64,000 bases of DNA, from positions 49,804,594 through 49,868,593 of the forward strand of contig NC_059358.1 of assembly GCF_019703515.2 (NCBI RefSeq), written 5' to 3'. The number at the start of each line of letters is the position of its first letter. Position 1 is the stretch's first letter. Shown here one piece after another: positions 55,810 to 64,000 of this stretch. The notes under the pieces were generated by a model. The model did no database searches and was not told the origin of the DNA. It saw nothing but the letters and a program-made list of their open reading frames with translations. This stretch comes from Myxocyprinus asiaticus. Its lineage: Eukaryota > Chordata > Actinopteri > Cypriniformes > Catostomidae. A program made the translations under genes and the position numbers.

Positions 55810-56885
55810 GTAGGGGAAATACAATAATTAGCAGGCAGCCAAAGCTTATATGAGACTGGATAAACTTGTTTTCAGTTTGCGGCAGGGTAGCTGCAAGCAT
55901 AGGTGGCGTGTGGATAACCAGACCTTCTGCCTTGGTTGAAGAGTGGGGGCTGGTCGGCGGTGTCAATCTGCCTGAATCTTCTGCCTTCTGATGGCTCATT
56001 GTATGTGTACATGAACAGCATTCCAAGTCTGTTCGCTACTATGAACCTAATCATCCACAGCTGGCACCTCGGAGGGTTTGCAGGACCAATGAAAGAGAGG
56101 AGATTGAAACGCCAGGATGCAGCAGAAAGGGGTTAAGCCTGTGGAAGAATTAACCAGGGAATTCTGAGCGTATTCTGCCCAAGGTAAGTATCGGCTCTAA
56201 TCGCTGTGGTGGGTGCTGCAGTAGTTGTGAAGAAACCATCTGACCTCCTGGTTGAGTCTCTCCACTTGGCCATTCGACTGGGGGTGATAAACTTAAGCAG
56301 GACTCACAGTAATGTTAAGTAAATAAAGCCTTCCAAACACGGGAAATAAATTGGGGACCTCTGTCTGAAACTATATCCTCCGGTAACCCATAAAAGCGAA
56401 ACACAGTGGAAAACTGTCTCCGCTCTCTCCATACCAGTGGGCAATTTCTTGGAATGGAATAAGATGGCAAGCCTTGGAGAATCTATCAATGATTACAAAA
56501 ATTGTGGTGTTACCTTGTGATGCTGGCAGGTCTGTGATGAAGTCGATTGCTTTATGAGACCAAGGTTGTTGAGGAACAGGCAGAGGTTCGAGAAGGCCTG
56601 AGGGAAGCTGTATGGAAGATTTGGTTTGTGCACAAATAGAACAGTCTTTCACATGATTGGTTACATCAGTCACTAACGTGGGCCACCAGAATTTATTTTG
56701 AACAAGGCCAATGGTGCGAGAATGCCAGGATGACCAGAACTGAGAGAGGAATGAACCCATTGTGTGAGCTGGGTATGTACCTGTTTAGGAACATAGGTCT
56801 TATCAACTGGACATGCTCTAGGAGTGGGATCTGAGTGCTGAGCAAGGCAAATCTCCTTCATGATCTCCCATCTCACCGGGGCCAT
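55810..56885 (-). pseudogene. Gypsy integrase, broken
   Basis: Frames 56,673-56,885 and 56,371-56,760 hold the H2C2 region ([20 protein letters not shown]) and the start of the catalytic core ([20 protein letters not shown], containing the first Asp of DDE). Further down (56,130-56,360) family words continue on the minus strand through stops. The 55,799-56,026 frame carries the tail region before the chromodomain or LTR. Confidence 0.7.
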
Positions 56886-56942
56886 ATTTGAAGCGGGAAG
56901 AATGGTCTCAGCAATGTTCCTGTTTAAATCCGTCTTATGGAG

Positions 56943-57206
56943 TCATGACAAAGCATCCACTTTCACGTTCTTCGATCCGGGTCTGTAGGTTATATGAAAT
57001 TTAAAGCAGGCGAAGAACAGTGTCCGGCGTGCTTGTCGAGGGTTCAGTTTTCGAGCTGACTGAAGATATTCCAGATTCTTATGATCCGTGAGTACTAGAA
57101 AGGGATGTTGGGCTCCCTCTAACCAGTGATTCCGTTCTTTGAAGGCGGCCTTGACCGCTAACAATTCCCGATTGCCCACATCATAATTGCGTTCAGCAGG
57201 AGTCAA
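56943..57206 (-). pseudogene. Gypsy RNase H, fragment
   Basis: The 87-codon frame reads [20 protein letters not shown], then [19 protein letters not shown] and [20 protein letters not shown]: the RNase H core and the usual link to integrase. The upstream part (57,207-57,410) continues in broken frames (family word [14 protein letters not shown] near 57,255). Confidence 0.75.
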
Positions 57207-57409
57207 ATTGTGTGAGTAAAAGGCACACGGGAATACTTTGCCAGCTGCCTAATGTCTCTGTGAAAGGATGGCCCTAATCCCATTCTCAGAGGCATCTACT
57301 GCCAAAATAAAGGGTTGGGATGGATCAGGGTACTTCAAATTAGGTGACGGGTGAATCAGGTCTTGAGGTCCTCGAAGGTCTGATTGGCCGTGTCAGTCCA
57401 CATCATTCT

Positions 57410-58015
57410 TCAGGGCTTGCCACTGAGCAGGGATGTGAGGGGCGCAGCAATACAGCTGAAATTACGAATGAAACAGCAATAAAAGTTTACAAACTCCAAG
57501 AAGCACTGATGAATTGATGAATGCCTGGAACACTGAAGGTGAGTTGGCAAGACCAAAGGGCATGACCTGATACTCATAGTGCATGTTGTGTGAGAGAAAT
57601 GCTGTCTTCCATTTGTCCCCTTCATGTATTTGTATCAGGTTGTAAGCATTGCATAGGTCCAGTTTTGTGAAAATGGTAGCGGTATGCAATTGTTCCAGGG
57701 CAGCAGGTACAAGAGGCAGTAGGTAGGCACAATCATGGGATCGATGAGGTGGTTATTGAGTTGCACGGACTTTACTAAATGCCTCTTGGAGGTCAGCATA
57801 TTTAGGAGGAAGACTGGGAGGTGCAGTATGTTAGAAGTGTTCTGGTTGAATTGAGTAACATGGCAGAACACCTCTTGGTTGGGGTGTACGCATGTCTGAA
57901 GGCTGTACTGACTCCACTTCTTAATCTGCCTGTCCTTCCAGGAGATTTCAGGATTATGCTGAACCAGCCAGGGAAATCCAAGAATCAGGGGGTTTGCCAG
58001 AGTGCGAGCGATCAT
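57410..58015 (-). pseudogene. Gypsy protease-RT linker and RT, catalytic core deleted
   Basis: Frame 57,635-58,015 carries LILGFPWLVQHNPEISW, the region between protease and RT. Frames 57,410-57,689 carry the RT words [21 protein letters not shown] and [18 protein letters not shown]. Immediately after FQAFIN the sequence jumps to [20 protein letters not shown], which lies about 100 residues later in the family. The Y-x-D-D catalytic box is therefore deleted. Confidence 0.75.
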
Positions 58016-58019
58016 GAAT

Positions 58020-58960
58020 CAAATTTTCTCAGAGTGAAATAATCAAACTTGAAGATGTAGATAGGTAGTGGTGTTGCGTATATAACCAGAGCCCAGGGGA
58101 TGTTCATCTAGTGCTGTGACTCGAACAGCAGGGACACAAGTGACAGAATCAGTTTTCAGCTGAGCTACAAGGTCTATATCAATAAAATTTCCTGCTGCAC
58201 CAGAGACTATGACAGCCTCAACCAAAATGGTTCTAGAATTCCATGAAAGGGTGGTAGGCACTGTCAGTTGTCTATTTTCAAGTGGTAAGACATAAGGACT
58301 ACTCACCGCAGAACTGTTGAGGGAGGTATTGGGCAGATTAGGACAGGCGGCAAGGAGATGACCTGGCTGACCACAGTATAAACAAAGACCTTGTCGTAAG
58401 TGTCGCCATCTCTCTTCTGGGGTCAAATAAGCACGGCCTACTTGCATGGGCTCGGGTTGTGAGGACTCAGAATCCACTGACTCGCTCTTAAGCGAATGTT
58501 CTGGAGGCCCCTTGCAAGCACGAAGTAGATTGTCAATCTTTATAGAGAGTTGGATGTATTGTTCCAATGAGAGATTGTTATCTCGGCAGGCGAGCTCGGA
58601 TTGTAGGGCTCAGCTCAAGCCGTTGCAATAGAGCAACGTCAGTGGACCGTCGGTCTAGCCACATTGAGCAGCCAGAGTCCTAAAGTGGAGTGAATACTCA
58701 GCCACTGGCCGATTACCCTGCTTCAAGGCGAGAAGTTGCTTGCCAGCCTCCTTTCCTCCACACGGAGGAAAAGTCAAGTCTTGAAGCAATCCAGTGAATG
58801 GCATATTTCAGTATCCCGCGCCCATACTGCAGTCACCCACTCCAATGCTCGAGGCTCAGAATTGCAGCTAGAAAACATACCATACCTTACACTGAGCTGA
58901 ACAAACACGCCAGTGTAAATTCACAGACTGCTAATGAGAATACCAGCCTCAGTTGTGCAT
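58020..58960 (-). pseudogene. Gypsy gag C-terminus, zinc knuckle and protease
   Basis: Frame 58,043-58,567 holds a CCHC knuckle, CLYCGQPGHLLAAC (near 58,350-58,390), then the protease-like segment. The active-site triplet is VSGAAGNFID, whereas the family has D-S-G; the catalytic Asp codon GAC has become GTC (Val). Upstream, frames to 58,960 keep gag words such as FTPL..CGW and TDVALLQRL but are broken. In the family gag packages RNA and protease matures the polyprotein. Confidence 0.7.
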
Positions 58961-59892
58961 GATTCCCTAGAACCCAGGTGAGGATGATCTCTGGTGGCAA
59001 GAGGTGGAAATTGCAGAAGTGGCTGGTGTCACAGTGAAGGGAGCATGCAGGGAGCTACACCAAAAAAGAGGGTTTGGTCTAGGTAAGGGGCAGGGTTTCG
59101 GTGACTTTATGCACTGCCCTCCTTGTCTGGGGGACGAGGGGCTGCAGTTTTCCTCAGAAACTCAGGAGAGGGGTATGGCGTCCCAGCATCCTGGCCCATT
59201 AACCACAATATGTGTGTCAGTTTCAGGGAATGGGTGGCATCAAAGGGATAATCTACCCACTCCCTTCCTGGACATGAGAGGACACCATTGTGCTTGCACA
59301 GGGAAGACACTGTAAACCAGTGGAGATGAATGCTTGGAATTTAACAGTAGCAGTGACATGGCTCTATAAACTTTTGGTGTACCTTATCTCACACTTCCCA
59401 ATGGCAATCATGGTTGCACTCCAGTCAAGAGCCTGACGAAGAGCGGCGGAGGACTTCACAGACACTTGGGGATGAATTCAATAAAGTTGCGTGTGCTATT
59501 TCAACACAAAAAGCTGTTTGCGGCATCACCTGATTTGCATAATTCTTTGAGTGAATTGAGTGCTAAACCAGTGCAGATACAGTGTGCAAACAGCCGGCAC
59601 TTTTGCCAGGCACAATTTTAAATTGCATCTAAAACTACTATACTGTAGGTATTATGTAATCATTAATATATGTTCATCTCAAGTTGTTTTCAATGTACCG
59701 ATTTCATAGCACAGTAATATACTGTACATATTAATATGTTTAAATGTAACTATATTTCTTTTTTAACTTCCAAAGAAATGATTACAGAAAATGTTTATTG
59801 TTGTAGTTGTTATATTGCATATTTCTGCATATTATTTTCATGTTTAATAAAGTACATATTACAGCCCCTATCATTATTGAATCCTCGTTCTG

Positions 59893-59924
<32 letters not shown>

Positions 59925-59943
59925 GTCTCAGTGTTTGCAGTGT
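58961..59943. other. Intergenic DNA
   Basis: No gene was recognised; a 103-codon plus frame (59,004-59,315) has no family signature. A T-run lies at 59,893-59,920. Confidence 0.4.
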
Positions 59944-59976
59944 AGATTAGATTAGATTAGATTAGATTCAACTTTA

Positions 59977-62104
59977 TTGTTGTTGGGCCTCATGTATTCA
60001 GATAGAAGACAAAGGTAGGCCTTACACAGTCGTAAAACCTAACTCAGCCCCCACACACCAAGTCATAAATCTTACTGATAAAAATCGCGCCAAAATCAAA
60101 CAAAGGGAGTCCAAAACAGACTACAAATCCCATGAAGCCTTGCTCACTAAAGGATCGAACTCTCAACTCCTATTGGATGAGGCACACAACAGAACGTCCC
60201 TCAAACCATGACATAATCAGGAGTAGAAATAACTCTGAAATGCTTCCGGGATTTGCTTCCAGCAACTTTGTTCACCGGGTATAGACGTAGCTCATCGCTG
60301 CTCTCAGGTGCAACCTCGTGGCACAAGGAAGTAACGTCCGACTTGAAACTGTGGCCATACAATCTCCATCTCGCTGGACGAGTTGAGATTACTCTGTGTT
60401 CAAACGAACACTCTAACGGATCTAAAGGAGACTGCTGAGCAATCTGCATCTTCATCCGTTTGCCTGCAGAAGTGAAGAGATTAAAGATTTCTCTTCCATC
60501 TTCAATCAAGTCAACATTTCTGAGTTCTCCGTCAGCCCGCCGAGAATCAACAGCCGTGCCCGTCAACAGAGCGAGGAAACGGCCTCCCATCATCACACGA
60601 GCCTCAAGGAACCGGGTCGGATTTAAAGGATGGATGAACACACATTTTGCATCCTCATGCGATTCAAGTAAGAGGTTTACGTCTGGGCAAAGATAGAATA
60701 TTATAGCGTGTTATTCTTGTGTTTCAAGGTTTTTGCTTGTACAGTTTACGGACCGCCATGTCCGCTCATTATTAATACTCAGGGTATTAATTATCACGAA
60801 TTTGTTTTGCTGCATTGTGGGCCAACCAAATTGGACTGTTGTGCATTTTCGCCATCGCGGGTGAAACCGGCAAACTGAGTTATCAATTAAAGAGTCAAAG
60901 AATGTGGGAATTTTACGAGCCGTCCACCTCGTCTCTGAGTGATAAACTAACAGCTGCTTTCTCTCCCACGATCGCGAAATCGGCTTTAGGGCCGTCACTT
61001 TATTCTCTCTCTCTCTCTCTCTCGTACTAACCACACACACACACACATACACACACACACACAGGCACGCGACCCCTCACAAACATTCTGGCACACATTT
61101 TTGGCTCGTAGATAGCTTAATGCTAAAGCCCAGCTTTGTCCCTAAGCTATCGTACAAGCAGATACACGCGGTAACTGGTAGACGCCATTGACTGGTTTCT
61201 CTCCGCCCCCATTCGCGGTCATATTCCCTGGCCGGAAATCTCGCGTGACATACTCTCCACGAGAGTCACGTCCGCCATTTTGTGCGCGTCCCTCCTTACA
61301 GACACACACACTGTCACACACACACCTTATGTGTTATAGGATTATTTAAGTTTCCATATCTAATCATATCACTGTTTAGTATGTAGTTGTAAGTCGGACG
61401 TTTATTGACTGCATTGTATTAATTATTAATTGATATTACTGCATAAATAAACTTAGTTTATATTACAAAGAGAAGTGTTTTGGTTTGTTTTGCATACGCC
61501 TGTGTCATGCTGACGGGATGTCAGTGCTCGGATTCAAGCCTTCATTCATTGTTTTTTTTCCCGAAAATCGATATTCTTCGGATGTCGATTTTCCTAAGAA
61601 AACAATCTAATATTGAGACTGTTTTACTATCTGGTTATTAGTCCCTGATTCCAGGGTGGTGCCTCGTCAATGTTAATCGTTATTAATATTCTGTTGATTT
61701 TTGATAATTGATAATTATCTTTGATGATTGTTGAATTTGAATGATCAGTAAGCTAGTGTTAATTTTAATTAATGTTTCATCGATGTTAACAATTAACGAT
61801 TATCTTTGATAATTGGTGATTTAAAGGATAAAAAAAAAGCTAACATTGATTCTCATCAATGTTCTATTGATTTTAATAATTAATAATTATCTTTGATAAT
61901 TATTAATTATTGCTAATAACCAAACTTGCTCCTAAACGTAGCACACTACATTTACTGGAACCCCATATTTTTTGAGGTTTTAATGAGTTAGATTCAATTC
62001 ATTAATTTAAATATTAATTAATAACTAAAGAAATAATTATTAATTATTTCTGATAGTAACACTGATCTAAACAACCAGTAAAGCCCTACGTTGTCATTGT
62101 GCAG
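59977..62104. mobile_element. Solo long LTR, copy D, with 4-bp TSD
   Basis: The element spans 59,981-62,100 (2,120 bp), inverted relative to copy C. It starts TGTTGGGCCTCATG and ends AAGCCCTAC(G), flanked by TTGT on both sides (59,977-59,980 and 62,101-62,104). Removing it and one TTGT rejoins the LINE 3' end. It contains a (CA)n tract near 61,030-61,062 and the shared ORF on the minus strand (60,201-60,641). Confidence 0.8.
60201..60641 (-). other. Shared LTR ORF, copy D (146 codons)
   Basis: Counterpart of the ORFs at 19,056 and 38,027: NPTRFLEARVMMGGRF, LIEDGREIFNLFTSAGKR, then KHFRVISTPDYVMV. A one-base insertion near the end gives an earlier stop than in copies A and C. The function is unknown. 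Confidence 0.25.
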
Positions 62105-62499
62105 AGTACAGGTACAGAGCCAATGAAATGCAGTAAGCATCTAACCAGAAGTGCAAATAGCAATATGTATATACAATAAAGACTATTTATGGAGTGGAAA
62201 GTTATGAGGTAGAGAAGCAGAGACCAGCTCAATGCAAATGTCTATGAATACAGTATAAGGTGCAAATGAAGAAGTATAAACACTGAAGGTGCATTGTACA
62301 GAATGAAGTATAAATATGTAAATATATATATATGGCTGGTGACCATAACAGTGCAAGTGGCATCAAGAGGTAGAAATTATATGCATAGAAATGTGCAAAA
62401 AAATATGTAGTCTGAGTGGGATGTAGTGTTCAGCGCCTGAGTTTAGAGTTCAGTAGGCTGACAGCTGAGGGAAATAAACTGTTCCTGAGTCTGCTGGTG

Positions 62500-64000
62500 C
62501 GACAGCGAAGACTCCTATAGCATCTCCCAGATGGGAGAGGAGGAAACAGACCATGGTTGGGGTGAGAGGTGTCTTTGATAATGCTTCTCACCCTCCTTAG
62601 GCAGCGTTTGTGGTGAATGTCTTTGATGGAGTGTAGCTGAACACCAGTGATGTATTGGGCAGTTTTCGCTACCCGCTGGAGGGCCTTCTGGTCTGAGACA
62701 GTTCAGTTGCCATACCACACAGTTATGCAGTTTGTTAGTATACTTTCAGTAGTGCAGTGGTAAAAGTTCAGCAGGATGTGGGGGGACAGATGAGCTTTCC
62801 TTAGCTTCCTAAGGAAGTAAAGGCGCTGTTACGCCTTTTTGATCAGAGTGGAGGTGTTGTAGGTTCCAGGAAAGATCTTAAGAGATGTGGACACCCAGAA
62901 ACTTGAAGCTAGTCACACGCTCCACTTCGTCCCCATCAATGTAGATGGGAGTGTATGTGTGGCCCTTCCTAGTCTGCCGGTAGTCCGCAATCAGCTCCTT
63001 GGTCTTCTGGGTGTTGAGTGTGAGATTGTTGTTGGCACACCACACTGCCAGGTGCTGTACCTCTTCCCTGTAGGCTGTAGTCTCATTATTGCCGCTGATC
63101 AGGCCTACCACTGTGATGTCATCTGCAAACTTGATTATTGAGTTGGAGCCATGCTCAGGTATGCAGTCGTGGGTGAAGAAGGAGTAGAGGATTGGACTCA
63201 GCACACAGCCCTGTGGTGCACCAGTGTTCAAAGTGAGGGTGGAGGAGATGTGGTTGCTGATCCTAACAGATTGTGGTCTGTTAGTGAGAAAGTCCAAGGT
63301 CCAGTTGCAGAGGGAGGGGCTGATGCCAAGATCAGTGAGCTTGGAGATCAGCTTGGATGGGATCACAGTATTGAAGGCAGAACTGAAATCAATGAATAGC
63401 ATCCTGACATATGTGTTGTTTTTGTTCAAATGAGTCAGGGCAGAGTGAAGAGCTGAGGCGATAGCATCCTCAGTTGACCTGTTGGGTTTGCAGGCGAACT
63501 GATATGGGTCCAGTGTTGGGGGGCAGGCATGTTTTCAGGTGGGAGAGGACCAGCCTCTCAAAACACTTAGTGATGATGGGAGTAAGAACAACAGGGCGGA
63601 AGTCATCGAGGGCCACTGCAGCAGCATGTTTCGGTACTGGTACAATGGTGGCTGTTTTGAAGCAGGTGGGGACAATGGCCTGGGACAAGGAAAGGTTGAA
63701 AATGTTGGTGAAGACATCTGCCAGCTGTTCTGCGCAGGCCCTGAGCACTCGGCCAGGGATGCCATCAGGGCCAGCAGCTTTACGTGCATTCACTCTGCTC
63801 AGGGCGGAGCACACATCACTGGTGGAAAATGTGAGTGGCAGATCATCAGGTGGGAGCTCAGCTTTTATGGGTGGTTCTGTGTTTCCACGATCAAAGCGAG
63901 CATAAAAGGTGTTCAGTTCCTCTGGGAGGGTGGCATTACTGGTTGGGGGGATACTGTTTGCTGGTTTGTAATCTGTGATGGCATGGATGCCTGTCCACAT
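62500..64000 (-). pseudogene. LINE ORF2 reverse transcriptase, partial and frameshifted
   Basis: Frame 63,470-64,000 (open at the window edge) carries AAGPDGIPGRVLRACAEQL, ADVFTNIFNLSLSQ and FKTATIVPVPK. Frame 62,878-63,429 carries [34 protein letters not shown] and the intact catalytic box [12 protein letters not shown] frameshift near 63,430-63,530 separates the halves. The C-terminal tail (about 62,515-62,720) is in yet another frame. The copy is younger-looking than the first, since FADD is intact. Confidence 0.85.

Larger units (their letters stand above)
55795..58960 (-). mobile_element. Ty3/Gypsy (Sushi-like) retrotransposon, LTRs not found
   Basis: Minus strand, order gag - protease - RT - RNase H - integrase, the normal Gypsy order and opposite to that of the Gmr1-like piece at 40-42 kb. 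The zinc knuckle and the V/D-SGAAGNFID style of protease suggest the Sushi-type (V-clade) group. Both ends are lost: it begins in gag near 58,960 and stops in the integrase tail at 55,795 beside the GGACTCGG repeat. Large internal deletions and frameshifts are present. Confidence 0.75.
59944..64000 (-). mobile_element. L2/CR1-group LINE, second copy, split by a solo LTR
   Basis: Same group as the 0.95-4.27-kb element. The 3' tail is a (GATTA)n run (59,944-59,968) next to CAACTTTATTGT; the LINE then resumes at 62,101 with CATTGTGCAGAGTACAGG after a 2.1-kb solo LTR. ORF2 (C-terminal tail about 62,500-62,720, RT 62,878-64,000) runs off the window's right edge, so the endonuclease is outside. Confidence 0.8.

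Noticed and set aside
55795..58960. Endogenous retrovirus with env
   Set aside because: There is no envelope-like ORF or signal peptide downstream of integrase; domain order and motifs fit a Ty3/Gypsy element.
1..64000. A host gene, operon or novel defence-type system
   Set aside because: No run of open frames with non-TE similarity, splice-compatible exons or a conserved cluster was found. Every long frame is a TE remnant, part of a repeat, or a shadow.

Overview
The window reads as non-coding, transposon-packed DNA of a teleost fish, most likely a cyprinid (carp/goldfish/minnow group). Evidence: several copies of a tRNA-headed SINE resembling the cyprinid HAmo family, a Sleeping-Beauty-type Tc1 remnant, hAT, pogo and MITE-like elements, fish L1 and L2/CR1-group LINEs, Ty3/Gypsy and DIRS pieces, and long (TA)n/(TG)n microsatellites. 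I found no convincing host exon, rRNA, functional tRNA, CRISPR array or prokaryotic gene. Nearly every long reading frame is a decayed transposable-element (TE) protein or its shadow.

Layout. 0.95-4.27 kb: decayed L2/CR1-group LINE (-). 6.09-9.06 kb: 5'-truncated L1 (+), abutting a DNA element (9.08-10.86 kb) that carries a palindromic MITE. 10.87-11.25 kb: possible Gypsy LTR remnant. 12.3-16.2 kb: small repeats, a LINE 3' end, a 1.49-kb hAT-type element with a perfect 8-bp target duplication, and a SINE. 16.36-18.06 kb: gag-only LTR retrotransposon (-) with coding minisatellites, abutting a truncated long LTR (18.08-19.74 kb). 20.07-21.44 kb: internally deleted hAT. 22.74-26.37 kb: hAT transposase remnant (-) split by a 2.0-kb solo LTR with a 4-bp duplication. 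26.88-27.92 kb: LINE RT scrap and deleted long LTR. 27.9-31.05 kb: nothing recognised.

31.07-43.16 kb is one L1 (-), bounded by the same palindromic target duplication. It has been opened by a Gmr1-like Gypsy fragment (40.28-42.31 kb) in ORF1, and by a 4.7-kb block (two Tc1-type elements, a third fragment and a 2.03-kb solo LTR) in ORF2. A SINE lies directly beside it at the same target site. 46.2-46.9 kb: DIRS tyrosine-recombinase remnant. 48.95-50.2 kb: two inverted-repeat elements. 51.23-53.47 kb: pogo-like transposon whose catalytic core has been replaced by a proline-rich minisatellite while its HTH and zinc-finger ends survive. 54.42 kb: SINE. 55.8-58.96 kb: Sushi-like Gypsy pol (-). 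59.94-64.0 kb: second L2/CR1-group LINE (-), its 3' tail split by a 2.12-kb solo LTR.

The elements do not form an operon or pathway. Their relations are historical: nesting, target-site duplications and truncations give a relative order of insertions. The most interesting points are the pogo derivative, the L1/SINE double use of one palindromic target, and the 2-kb solo-LTR family with a shared ORF whose indels mostly preserve frame. All family names come from motif recognition alone and need a library search.
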